A stretch of 64,000 bases of DNA, from the NCBI RefSeq assembly GCF_015710975.1, contig NZ_CP049783.1:4197501-4261500 (forward strand). Direction: 5' to 3'. A program made the position numbers and the translations under genes. A model generated the notes under the pieces. That model had not been told where the DNA came from, ran no database searches, and saw only the letters and a program-made list of their open reading frames with translations. Below are positions 17,969 through 26,082 of this stretch, piece after piece (position 1 is the first letter of the stretch; each line of letters starts with the position of its first letter). This DNA is from Paenibacillus polymyxa (GTDB lineage: Bacteria > Bacillota > Bacilli > Paenibacillales > Paenibacillaceae).

Positions 17969-18763
17969 TTGACAGTCGTAAATTACAAGCTGGAAACATT
18001 CGAGGGTCCGCTGGATCTACTGTTGCATCTGATTGATAAAGCCGAGATCGACATTCAGGATATCCCGATTAGCGATATTACTGATCAGTACATGGCTTTT
18101 TTGCACAGTATGCAGGAGCTGGAGCTGGACATTACAAGCGAGTTTCTAGTGATGGCGGCGACGCTCTTATCCATTAAGAGTAAATTGTTGCTTCCCAAGC
18201 CACCTGTGATGGAATATGACGATTTGGATTTTTATGAAGAAGAAGACTATGATCCACGTGAGGAACTGGTTCGCAAGCTGGTGGAGTATCGTAAATACAA
18301 AGGGATTGCTCGCCATCTGAGCGAACGGGAGTGGGAACGTAGTCTGATTTATGGCAAGGAGCCGGAAGATTTGAGCGCATTCCTGCCAACCGAACCCGCA
18401 AATCCGGTGCATGGGCTGCATGCGAGCGATTTGGTCGCGGCCTTTCAGCGTGCATTGCGCAAAGCTGAACGACGTACGACGGTAACCCGTGTTCATCGGG
18501 ACGAAATTTCAGTCAAGGACCGTATCCGGCAAGTTATCGGGGCGCTAGAGAAGGTGGGGAATGGAGGACGGCTGCTGTTCTCCAAGCTGATGCATGAGGA
18601 TATGTATCGGCATGAGGTGGTTGTAACCTTTTTGGCTATCCTTGAATTGATGAAAATGAAGCAAATCTTCTGTTATCAGGAGAAGCTTTTCGATGATATT
18701 GTAATGGAGTGGAGAGGGGATTTACGGGTTAATGGATTATCTGAAGCTGAAATCAATTATTGA
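17969..18763 (+). CDS. scpA: Segregation and condensation protein ScpA
   Basis: ScpA is the kleisin subunit of the SMC condensin complex that compacts and segregates the chromosome. TFEGPLDLLLHLIDKAEIDI opens the protein, EFLVMAATLLSIKSKLLLP follows near residue 60, and the C-terminal winged helix includes VVVTFLAILELMKM. The TTG at 17969 is chosen because it follows a G-rich ribosome-binding site and gives the usual N-terminus (264 residues). TTG codons at 17930 and 17933 could add about 12 residues. The 3' end overlaps scpB by 32 bases. Confidence 0.95.
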   Translation: MTVVNYKLETFEGPLDLLLHLIDKAEIDIQDIPISDITDQYMAFLHSMQELELDITSEFLVMAATLLSIKSKLLLPKPPVMEYDDLDFYEEEDYDPREELVRKLVEYRKYKGIARHLSEREWERSLIYGKEPEDLSAFLPTEPANPVHGLHASDLVAAFQRALRKAERRTTVTRVHRDEISVKDRIRQVIGALEKVGNGGRLLFSKLMHEDMYRHEVVVTFLAILELMKMKQIFCYQEKLFDDIVMEWRGDLRVNGLSEAEINY

Positions 18764-19340
18764 GGGGCTACTGTTTCTCGCGGGAGAGGAAGGGTTGTCC
18801 ACCAAGCAGATCGCCGACATTGTAGAACAGCAGCAAGAGCTGGTTGAAAAGTGTCTGGAGGATATGAAACAGGATATGGAGCAAGGAGGAAGAGGTCTGC
18901 AGCTTGTCCGTATTGCTGGTCATTATCAGCTTGCAACTTTATCCGAACATGCACCTTATTTTGAAAAGCTCGCCTACTCTCCTGCACGTGCCTCATTGTC
19001 TCAGGCTGCTTTGGAGACACTGGCCATTGTGGCCTACCGCCAGCCCATTACAAGAGTTGAAATCGAAGAGATTCGAGGTGTCAAATCCGAGCGGGCCATA
19101 CATACACTGGTCAACAAGGAGCTCATTGAAGAGAAAGGTCGAGCTGAGGCCATCGGACGACCAATATTGTACGGAACGACGAAATCATTTTTGGATTATT
19201 TCGGTCTAGGCTCTCTTGAAGATCTACCGCAACCGGAGCAGTTCGAGGATTCAGACAATTTAGAAGAAGAGACACAGCTATTGTTCGAGCGTCTGGAGAG
19301 TAGCCAGCCTACGGAGAACGATTCGGATCCGGAATCTTAA
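18732..19340 (+). CDS. scpB: Segregation and condensation protein ScpB
   Basis: ScpB is the winged-helix partner of ScpA in the SMC complex. It has 202 residues. The N-terminal domain begins KSIIEGLLFLAGEEGLS, and the second winged helix carries LSQAALETLAIVAYRQPITR and EEIRGVKSERAIHTLV with GRPILYGTT. The acidic tail is typical. The 32-base overlap with scpA suggests coupled translation. A terminator follows. Confidence 0.96.
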   Translation: MDYLKLKSIIEGLLFLAGEEGLSTKQIADIVEQQQELVEKCLEDMKQDMEQGGRGLQLVRIAGHYQLATLSEHAPYFEKLAYSPARASLSQAALETLAIVAYRQPITRVEIEEIRGVKSERAIHTLVNKELIEEKGRAEAIGRPILYGTTKSFLDYFGLGSLEDLPQPEQFEDSDNLEEETQLLFERLESSQPTENDSDPES

Positions 19341-19358
19341 ATTCAAAAAATTCAAAAG

Positions 19359-19402
19359 ACAGCCAGTCCTTACGTCGTTGAGGGCTGGCTGTTTGGCATT
19401 TT
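19359..19402 (+). terminator. Terminator after scpB
   Basis: ACAGCCAGTCCT pairs with AGGGCTGGCTGT around a 10-base loop, followed by a weak T-rich stretch. Confidence 0.75.
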
Positions 19403-19482
19403 AAGATGCATGATTTTCCGCTGAAAGGTCATACTATTTTTGCCATGATATTCTATAGCAAAAGGGTAGGGAGGACTCGCCA

Positions 19483-20196
19483 GTGTGGAAATGGATCAGT
19501 ATCGCCATCATCATCGTTATATTCATTGTACTGGCTATTCTGCTCTCTCGTATTCGATTGAAGCTGGAAATTGCCAAGCATGACAATGATGATCGGGCGC
19601 ATCTAGAGATCAGATTTCTATACGGCTTGATCAAAATGGATTACGATATTCCAGCCATTCTCATTACAGGTTTGAAAAAAGGGCTTCTCTATCGGCTTGA
19701 CCGCAATAAAAATATACATAAAACGGATGCTTCTGTGGATAGCGGAAATATTGATACCGAAAAAATCAAGCAATTTATACATGATATCCGGATTTTGCTC
19801 AAGGGTACACAATCCTTACAGCGATGGCTGAGACATACATTGGCTCATGTAACAGTGTCGAAAATGGAGTGGTCTACCAATATTAGTCTGGCTGACGCAG
19901 CTTATACAGCGACCTCAACTGGTATGTTGTGGGGATTAAAAACGAGCTTGATCGGTTTTGCCTCCAGCATTGTGCGCATGGAATGTACCCCAAAGGTGTT
20001 TGTGGTGCCTTATTGGGTGGACCGGCTACGTTTTACTACCATCTTGAATTGTGAAGCAAAAATATCGTTCGGTTATTTAATCTTTTCCATGCTCAGATTA
20101 GCTTTCCGCATATGGCGCGTTCCGGGAGGCATAGAGGCATGGAAGCGGGTTATTTCCAAAGCTCCTGAGAATCATCAAGCCAACAGTAAAGAATAA
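19483..20196 (+). CDS. DUF2953 membrane-associated protein (YtfI-like)
   Basis: The protein has 237 residues and a GTG start behind GGGAGG. Residues 3-22 form a hydrophobic membrane anchor. The body has short repeats of the form EWSTNISLADAAYTA and SFGYLIFSMLRLAFR, which fit DUF2953, whose B. subtilis member YtfI lies beside ytfJ. It is followed 98 bases later by ytfJ. The family occurs in spore formers, but its function is unknown. Confidence 0.75.
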   Translation: MWKWISIAIIIVIFIVLAILLSRIRLKLEIAKHDNDDRAHLEIRFLYGLIKMDYDIPAILITGLKKGLLYRLDRNKNIHKTDASVDSGNIDTEKIKQFIHDIRILLKGTQSLQRWLRHTLAHVTVSKMEWSTNISLADAAYTATSTGMLWGLKTSLIGFASSIVRMECTPKVFVVPYWVDRLRFTTILNCEAKISFGYLIFSMLRLAFRIWRVPGGIEAWKRVISKAPENHQANSKE

Positions 20197-20294
20197 ACAG
20201 TGTAGAGGATTGACATACATATTTCCTGAACCTTTGCGCACAATAGCGAAAGAAAAGCAGTCTACGCTTGAGATAAGCAGAGGAGGAATAAAAC

Positions 20295-20783
20295 ATGTCA
20301 GATCATCCGATTCAAGGGCTCATGCAAACCGCGATGGAGAACATCAAGGCCATGGTGGACGTGAATACGATTGTGGGAGACGCAGTGGAAACACCCGATG
20401 GTTCCGTTATTTTGCCAATCAGTAAGGTAGGATTTGGCTTCGCAGCCGGCGGAAGTGATTTTAACGTAGATGAAGAGTCGCTTCATACTTCCTCATCGGG
20501 TAATCATAGTGGGAAGGAAGTACATCCTTTTGGTGGCGGTAGCGGTGGTGGTGTATCTATACATCCCATTGCCTTTCTAGTTGTCGGCAAACAGGGAGCA
20601 CAAATCGTTCCGTTGGACAATCAAACGCATCTGTTTGAGAAAATCATCGACTCCACACCATACCTGATCGATAAGGTTCAGTCTATCTTCCAGAATTCAG
20701 GCAGCAACATGCAGACTCCACCTCCACAGGTACCTGCAAATGCTAATACGGATCAAAGTCAATCTGGACCGGCTTACTTGTAA
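20295..20783 (+). CDS. ytfJ: Sporulation protein YtfJ / GerW family
   Basis: The protein has 162 residues. HPIQGLMQTAMENIKAMVDVN, the TIVGDAVETPDGSVILPISKV segment and KVGFGFAAGGSDF are the GerW-family signature, and the low-complexity GGGSGGG stretch is also usual. In B. subtilis GerW/YtfJ is needed for proper germination with L-alanine and is made in the forespore. A GGAGG ribosome-binding site lies 10 bases before the ATG. It pairs with the DUF2953 gene upstream. Confidence 0.93.
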   Translation: MSDHPIQGLMQTAMENIKAMVDVNTIVGDAVETPDGSVILPISKVGFGFAAGGSDFNVDEESLHTSSSGNHSGKEVHPFGGGSGGGVSIHPIAFLVVGKQGAQIVPLDNQTHLFEKIIDSTPYLIDKVQSIFQNSGSNMQTPPPQVPANANTDQSQSGPAYL

Positions 20784-20811
20784 AAGTTATTGAAATTAAA
20801 AGTGTCCTCTT

Positions 20812-20859
20812 AAGAAGGTATCCCCAAGCCAAAGAATGGCCTAGGAATACCTTCTTTTT
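20812..20859 (+). terminator. Terminator between ytfJ and tgl
   Basis: AAGAAGGTATCC pairs with GGAATACCTTCTT, with an inner GCCA/TGGC stem and a T5 tract. It may also serve tgl on the other strand. Confidence 0.8.
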
Positions 20860-20874
20860 AGTATGCACTCGACC

Positions 20875-21597
20875 CTATTCCTGAATATACTGCCTTCCGC
20901 CAATGACAGCATGTATACAGTGACTGAATTCTTGGTAATAAAATGTATTCACTGATAGTTCATTTTCTCGGTTTTCTTCGGATGCGAACTGTGATAGGTA
21001 AACGAAGTCTGGGTAGATCACTTCATTTGTCAAATAAGCAGATACCGTGGCATCGGGGCGACGATGTTGATTAAGAGAATCAATAATACCTTGAGCCGGC
21101 AAGATGCCAATCCCATGGCCATAGAATGAATCTTCCTTCAATTTGACGACATTTTCTCCCTTCCATTCCAATGAATCTGACGACACATCTGGATTGTTGA
21201 AATACAGGATGTCCCCAGGTACTGCTTTATGGCTGCCTTGCTGTTGTATAAGCCTGAGATCACTGTCATAGTGCCAATCATACAACAGCATATCTGCAAA
21301 AATCTGATTAAACTCACTTTCCAGAATGGAATCCAGTACTCCTTTGTACAACACAATAACCATTGCTGTTGCACATTCAAAAGCGTATTGTTGACCGTTT
21401 ATAAAGATATCTCTGATCCCCTGCGCGGGAGTAACACCTGCTTTGATCCGAAAACCGCCTTTTTCCGTTAACTCCCAAAATTGCGGGTTGCAACGCGCGG
21501 TAGCAAAAGTGGCAAAGGATACACCACTTTGATGTAATGCTTGTGCGGACTCTACAATCCGCGATCTTAAAATCATTTCAAACTGTAATCGCTGCAT
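20875..21597 (-). CDS. tgl: Spore coat protein-glutamine gamma-glutamyltransferase
   Basis: Tgl crosslinks spore coat proteins through glutamine-lysine bonds. The catalytic cysteine is in YAFECATAMVIVLYKG. LLYDWHYDSDLRL, GENVVKLKEDSFYGHGIGI and the GVSFATFATARCNPQFWEL segment also match the B. subtilis enzyme. The ATG at 21597 follows a GAGGGGGGG run; the frame also holds an ATG eight codons earlier. The N-terminus is shorter than in B. subtilis by about 40 residues. A sigma-K-type -10 box lies upstream, in keeping with late mother-cell expression. Confidence 0.88.
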   Translation of the reverse strand: MQRLQFEMILRSRIVESAQALHQSGVSFATFATARCNPQFWELTEKGGFRIKAGVTPAQGIRDIFINGQQYAFECATAMVIVLYKGVLDSILESEFNQIFADMLLYDWHYDSDLRLIQQQGSHKAVPGDILYFNNPDVSSDSLEWKGENVVKLKEDSFYGHGIGILPAQGIIDSLNQHRRPDATVSAYLTNEVIYPDFVYLSQFASEENRENELSVNTFYYQEFSHCIHAVIGGRQYIQE

Positions 21598-21640
21598 GTT
21601 GTAACCCCCCCTCGATTTCATATTTAACGTTAGTAACTAA

Positions 21641-21666
21641 TATTATATGTGTTCAGGATTGCAAGT
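21641..21666 (-). promoter_or_regulatory. Candidate sigma-K promoter for tgl
   Basis: On the minus strand CATATAATA (complement of 21641-21649) fits the sigma-K -10 consensus CATANNNTA exactly. An AC lies about 15 bases upstream where the short sigma-K -35 is expected. The start codon is 44 bases downstream. Confidence 0.5.
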
Positions 21667-21810
21667 TGCTTGGTTAACGTAGAAAGAAAGCAAAACAGGA
21701 GCGGCTAATGACTGTCCTGTATAAGGAATTTTCTGTTATAAAGGTGGACATACTTTGAACAGCTTGGACATAGAATGGTACAAGACTTGCTCAAAACCGG
21801 AGGAATCCAA

Positions 21811-23073
21811 ATGTTTAAAAAAAAACAACATATCCATGCGGACCACATCCATTATAAGAATAAGGCACGCGCATTTGTTTTGCCGCTAGCGCTTATGCTT
21901 ATTTTGTCATTGCCGCTTACATTGCTGAGTCCACAGCCTGTTCTGGGAGCAATGAGAACAGAAGCAACACCGCCCACGTTAGGAACTCATGCCCAGGCTG
22001 CTTCTTTAATTGATGTCACTTCAGGACGGATCATATATTCAGCCGAAGGTGACCGGGAGCTCCGTATAGCTAGCCTAACCAAAATTATGACTGCGATTGT
22101 AGCCATTGAACATGGACGCTTGCAGGACCGAGTAAAGGTGAGTTCAACGGCGTATGCCAAAGAAGGATCTTCGCTTTTTCTGCAGATGGGTGAACAAATG
22201 ACGCTGGAAAATATGCTGTATGGCTTAATGCTCCGTTCTGGTAATGATGCAGCTTCTGCCATTGCAGAGCATGTGGGTGGAACAGAAGAGGGATTTGTCC
22301 ATTTAATGAATGACAAGGCGGTTCAGCTTGGGCTAAACCATACACATTTTGCTAATCCTCATGGGCTGGATGCCGACGGACATTATTCCTCAGCCAACGA
22401 TATGGCCCGGCTCACCGCTTATGCGCTGCATAATCCAACTTTTGCCCGTATCGTAAAAACAGAACTGAAAAAAGCACCGAACCCCAACGATTCCTGGGAC
22501 TACTCATGGCATAATAAAAACAAAATGCTGCGGCTGTATGAGGGAGCTGACGGTGTAAAAACAGGCTATACTAAAAAAGCGTTTCGCTGTCTAGTCAGCT
22601 CGGCCACACGTGAGGGGCGTCAGCTGGCTGCTGTTACCTTGAATGACGGGGACGATTGGAATGATCATGCCCGTATGCTTGATTACGGCTTCCGCTATTA
22701 TCCCCTCATTCCGATTACGGACAAGCAGCAGTCTATTGAGGGTTACCCCCTCTTGACAGGTGCGAGTTTTTCTTATCCTTTACATGAGGGTGAGAAGACT
22801 CAATTGCACAAAAGACTGGTATTGTTTAAAAATTCCGCTTCGGCAGGTAGAGCTGACGTGTCTTTTGGTTTGCGAGGACGGGTCGAATTTTTACTGGAAG
22901 GTAAATTGATCGGTTCCGTTCCTGTATATGAAAAAGGTAGTAAGCTGCCTGCTCAAACTACTGTGCAGCCACAGCAGGAGGCTCCGACTGCACAAGCTCC
23001 TGCAAACCATACTCAGCAACGAGGTTGGACGAGCAAATGGAATGAAATTCTTGAAAATCTGTTTGGAGCATAA
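21811..23073 (+). CDS. dacB: D-alanyl-D-alanine carboxypeptidase DacB (spore cortex)
   Basis: DacB (PBP5*) trims stem peptides in spore cortex peptidoglycan from the mother-cell side. The ATG at 21811 follows GGAGGAA. A membrane/signal segment lies near residues 20-45. Motifs are SLTK (SxxK), SGN in LMLRSGNDAAS and KTG in GADGVKTGYT. The C-terminal tail is rich in Gln, Pro and Ala before a final amphipathic helix (KWNEILENLF). It is followed by spmA and spmB, the conserved dacB-spmA-spmB order, which supports DacB rather than another PBP5-type enzyme. Confidence 0.92.
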   Translation: MFKKKQHIHADHIHYKNKARAFVLPLALMLILSLPLTLLSPQPVLGAMRTEATPPTLGTHAQAASLIDVTSGRIIYSAEGDRELRIASLTKIMTAIVAIEHGRLQDRVKVSSTAYAKEGSSLFLQMGEQMTLENMLYGLMLRSGNDAASAIAEHVGGTEEGFVHLMNDKAVQLGLNHTHFANPHGLDADGHYSSANDMARLTAYALHNPTFARIVKTELKKAPNPNDSWDYSWHNKNKMLRLYEGADGVKTGYTKKAFRCLVSSATREGRQLAAVTLNDGDDWNDHARMLDYGFRYYPLIPITDKQQSIEGYPLLTGASFSYPLHEGEKTQLHKRLVLFKNSASAGRADVSFGLRGRVEFLLEGKLIGSVPVYEKGSKLPAQTTVQPQQEAPTAQAPANHTQQRGWTSKWNEILENLFGA

Positions 23074-23136
23074 GGCAAGTAGGTTTGATGCTATAAAGCT
23101 GCGGTGTCACATCATTGGAAAAAGGGGGAATCAGTC

Positions 23137-23880
23137 ATGATTCATCTCATATGGGTGGCTTTGATTTGTATAGGATTTCTATTTGCAGCCGCACAGGGAA
23201 ATATAGAGGTGGTGACGAAGGCAGCTTTTGACGGGGCAACTACGGGTGTTACAGTATGCTTTGGACTGATAAGTGTGCTGGTATTCTGGATGGGTATGAT
23301 GAGGCTGGCTGAAGACGGTGGGCTCTTACAGAAAATATCTAAGCTGCTTTCTCCTTTGGTCGCCTTTCTCTTTCCTGATGTTCCTCGTAATCATCCCGCT
23401 ATGGGCTACATTTTGTCCAATATGAGCGCCAATCTACTCGGACTGGGGAATGCAGCAACACCAATGGGGATCAAGGCGATGCAAGAGTTACAAACACTCA
23501 ATCCTGATAAGCAAACCGCTACACCCGCCATGTGTACGCTGCTTGCGCTGAATACAGCCAGCATTACGCTTATTCCTACAACGTTGATCGCCATTCGGCT
23601 AAATTTTCACTCCGCACACCCGGCTGAAATCGTCGGAACGACACTGGTGGCGACCGCAATAGCTACCTTTGCCGCCATTGCGGCGGATCGTTGGTATCGT
23701 AGTCGAGAATTGCGTCGCCGTCCTCCAGCGAATCCGCCGTCCCAGACTTCCTTGGCGCCACGTACCTCGCCTGCACCAACATCTGTAGTTTCTTCACATG
23801 TACCGCCCGTATCTTCACCTGCCGTACCGCGAACGGGAATCACAGCTACCAAGGGCAGGGACACCACTTGGAAAGGATGA
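23137..23880 (+). CDS. spmA: Spore maturation protein A
   Basis: SpmA is a multi-pass membrane protein with a gate-like (nucleoside-recognition) fold that, with SpmB, is needed for spore core dehydration. The ATG at 23137 follows AAGGGGG. GATTGVTVCFGLISVLVFWMG, NHPAMGYILSNMSANLLGLGNA and NTASITLIPTTLIA are family segments. The core ends near residue 195; a Pro-, Ser- and Thr-rich tail of about 50 residues follows, which most SpmA proteins lack. The gene is between dacB and spmB. Confidence 0.94.
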   Translation: MIHLIWVALICIGFLFAAAQGNIEVVTKAAFDGATTGVTVCFGLISVLVFWMGMMRLAEDGGLLQKISKLLSPLVAFLFPDVPRNHPAMGYILSNMSANLLGLGNAATPMGIKAMQELQTLNPDKQTATPAMCTLLALNTASITLIPTTLIAIRLNFHSAHPAEIVGTTLVATAIATFAAIAADRWYRSRELRRRPPANPPSQTSLAPRTSPAPTSVVSSHVPPVSSPAVPRTGITATKGRDTTWKG

Positions 23881-23887
23881 GGGAGGC

Positions 23888-24418
23888 ATGCTGAATTTTA
23901 TTAACCTCGTATCGACTTGGGCCATCCCGGTTATTCTCGCTTTTATTCCTTTATATGCATATGCCAAAAAGGTCCCTGTCTACGATTCTTTTGTAGATGG
24001 AGCCAAAGACGGCTTTTCTACCGCCATCAGCATTATTCCTCATCTTGTAGGCATGATGGTGGCGATTAGCATTTTTCGAGCATCCGGCGCTTTGGACTAT
24101 GTAATATCCTGGGTAACCCCGTGGATTAAAAACTGGGGCGTACCTGGCGAGGTGCTGCCTTTAGGTTTGCTTCGTCCATTGACGGGCACGGGTTCACTCG
24201 CGTTCACGACGGATTTAATTCGCACTTATGGTCCCGATTCCATGATCGGTCGGATTGCTTCAACGATTCAGGGCAGCACAGATACGACGCTGTATGTATT
24301 AACTGTATACTTTGGTGCGGTAGGTATCCGCAATGGACGATATGCCTTGAAAGTGGGACTATTTTCAGATGTGGTTGGTTTTGTAGCGGCTATTGCCATT
24401 TGTTTGCTTGTATTTTGA
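23888..24418 (+). CDS. spmB: Spore maturation protein B
   Basis: SpmB is the membrane partner of SpmA. It has 176 residues. YDSFVDGAKDGFSTAISIIPHLVGMMVAI and LRPLTGTGSLAFTTDLI are typical of the family, as is the QGSTDTTLYVLTVYFGAVG segment. The ATG at 23888 follows GAGGGAGG with unusually short spacing; it is the only start that gives the normal length. The gene starts 7 bases after spmA. Confidence 0.94.
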   Translation: MLNFINLVSTWAIPVILAFIPLYAYAKKVPVYDSFVDGAKDGFSTAISIIPHLVGMMVAISIFRASGALDYVISWVTPWIKNWGVPGEVLPLGLLRPLTGTGSLAFTTDLIRTYGPDSMIGRIASTIQGSTDTTLYVLTVYFGAVGIRNGRYALKVGLFSDVVGFVAAIAICLLVF

Positions 24419-24496
24419 ATTTTGCATCGTTTTTTGAACGGGGGTTGTGATTTTGCTCATGGATGGGTATCATTAGCATGAGGTGAATTAGCGAAC

Positions 24497-25255
24497 ATGG
24501 AAAGATTGCAGAAAATATTGGCCCAAGCCGGTGTAGCTTCCAGACGTAAATGTGAGGAGCTTATTCAGGCGGGCAGTGTGGAAGTTAACGGGGTTACCGT
24601 AACTGAGCTGGGAACGAAAGCAGACCCTGATCAAGATATGATTACAGTAAAGGGACGCCCGATCAAAACTGAGAAAAAAATCTATTTGATGATGAACAAA
24701 CCCAAAGGGGTCATTACAAGCGCTTCCGATCCGGAAGGTCGCAAAATTGTGTCTGACTATCTGAAAGGCGTCAAGGAACGCGTATATCCGGTCGGACGTC
24801 TCGATTACGACACTGAAGGGTTGCTGTTGCTTACCAATGACGGAGAGTTCGCCAATCTGCTCACCCATCCCAAGCATCATGTGCCGAAGACGTATGTGGC
24901 TACAGTCAAAGGCGTTCCGCACGGTACTGAGCTGGACAAGCTGAAAAAAGGAATCGTGCTGGAGGATGGCATTACTGCACCGGCCGAGGTAGAATATAAG
25001 GATGTAGATCCGGACGGTAAGGAATCTGTGATCCAGATTACCATTTATGAAGGCAGAAATCGTCAGGTAAGACGGATGTTTGAGGCCATTTCGCACCCAG
25101 TCATCAGACTCAAGCGGATTGCCTTTGGGGATCTATTGCTGCAAAACTTGAAGCGCGGTCTCACCAGACCCCTAACCAAGGACGAAATCAACCGTCTCAT
25201 TCAACTTGCCAAATCAGACAACACGAAAAAGAAACGGACAGGACGGGGGTCATAA
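24497..25255 (+). CDS. rluB: Ribosomal large subunit pseudouridine synthase B
   Basis: RluB isomerises a uridine in 23S rRNA domain V. It has 252 residues. An S4 RNA-binding domain covers residues 1-60 (ERLQKILAQAGVASRRKCEELI). The RsuA/RluB catalytic motif VGRLDYDTEGLLLLTNDG near residue 100 contains the catalytic Asp. NRQVRRMFEAI and HPVIRLKRIAFG complete the signature. It follows spmB as in B. subtilis (ypuL/rluB). Confidence 0.95.
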   Translation: MERLQKILAQAGVASRRKCEELIQAGSVEVNGVTVTELGTKADPDQDMITVKGRPIKTEKKIYLMMNKPKGVITSASDPEGRKIVSDYLKGVKERVYPVGRLDYDTEGLLLLTNDGEFANLLTHPKHHVPKTYVATVKGVPHGTELDKLKKGIVLEDGITAPAEVEYKDVDPDGKESVIQITIYEGRNRQVRRMFEAISHPVIRLKRIAFGDLLLQNLKRGLTRPLTKDEINRLIQLAKSDNTKKKRTGRGS

Positions 25256-25268
25256 CCCCGGCCTTTTT
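25245..25268 (+). terminator. Terminator overlapping the rluB stop
   Basis: GGGGT pairs with ACCCC around CATA, then GGC and T5. The stop codon TAA lies in the loop and stem. Confidence 0.6.
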
Positions 25269-25300
25269 GGTGTAAAGAGGCTGTTGGATGAGAGTAAAGT

Positions 25301-25328
25301 TTGACCAAGCACGGGAAAATAGTAAAAT
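25301..25328 (+). promoter_or_regulatory. Candidate sigma-A promoter for resDE
   Basis: TTGACC (25301-25306), a 16-base spacer and TAAAAT (25323-25328) lie 37 bases before resD. Confidence 0.6.
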
Positions 25329-25364
25329 AGAGAGAATGCTTTTTTTAGCGAAGGGGCTGGGAAT

Positions 25365-26081
25365 ATGTCAGAACAAAGCAACCGCATATTAATTGTAGAT
25401 GATGAAGAACGCATTCGCCGCCTTCTGCGGATGTATCTGGAAAAAGAAGGATACGAAATTGAAGAAGCTGAGGATGGTGAGATTGCTCTCCAAAAAGCGA
25501 CTGCAAGCGATTACAGTATTATTTTGCTCGATGTGATGCTTCCGGGTATGGACGGGATTGAAGTGTGTACACGTCTACGTCAAACCAAATCTACGCCTGT
25601 GATTATGCTGACAGCCAAAGGTGAGGAAGTGAACCGCGTGCAAGGCTTCGAAGTTGGAGCTGATGATTATGTGGTCAAGCCCTTCAGCCCGCGAGAGGTC
25701 ATTTACCGGGTAAAGGCAATTTTAAGACGATCGTCGGAGACGGCTTTTTTAACGAAAGAGGCTGTGCCAAGCAATAGTATTGTTTTTCCAAATCTTATTA
25801 TTGAGCATGATGCCCACCGGGTAACTGCAGGCGGAATTGAAATCAGTCTAACGCCTAAAGAGTACGAGCTATTGCATTATTTGGCGGTGTCGCCAGATAA
25901 AGTCTTCTCACGCGAAGAACTGCTGAAAGATGTTTGGAATTACGAATTCTTTGGTGATCTCCGCACTGTGGATACGCATGTGAAACGGCTTCGTGAAAAG
26001 CTGAATAAGGTATCACCAGAGGCAGCGGCTATGATTACGACCGTATGGGGCGTAGGTTATAAGCTGGAGGTTCCAAAATAA
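25365..26081 (+). CDS. resD: Response regulator ResD
   Basis: This OmpR-family transcription factor in B. subtilis governs respiration and anaerobic genes. It has 238 residues. The receiver domain carries acidic residues in VDDEER, the phospho-acceptor in IILLDVMLPGMDG (near residue 58) and the conserved Lys in VVKPFSPREV. The C-terminal winged helix includes LTPKEYELLHYLA and RTVDTHVKRLREKL. The ribosome-binding site is GGGGCTGGG. The resE gene starts one base after the stop. resABC, which precede resD in B. subtilis, are not here. Confidence 0.92.
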   Translation: MSEQSNRILIVDDEERIRRLLRMYLEKEGYEIEEAEDGEIALQKATASDYSIILLDVMLPGMDGIEVCTRLRQTKSTPVIMLTAKGEEVNRVQGFEVGADDYVVKPFSPREVIYRVKAILRRSSETAFLTKEAVPSNSIVFPNLIIEHDAHRVTAGGIEISLTPKEYELLHYLAVSPDKVFSREELLKDVWNYEFFGDLRTVDTHVKRLREKLNKVSPEAAAMITTVWGVGYKLEVPK

Positions 26082-26082
26082 C

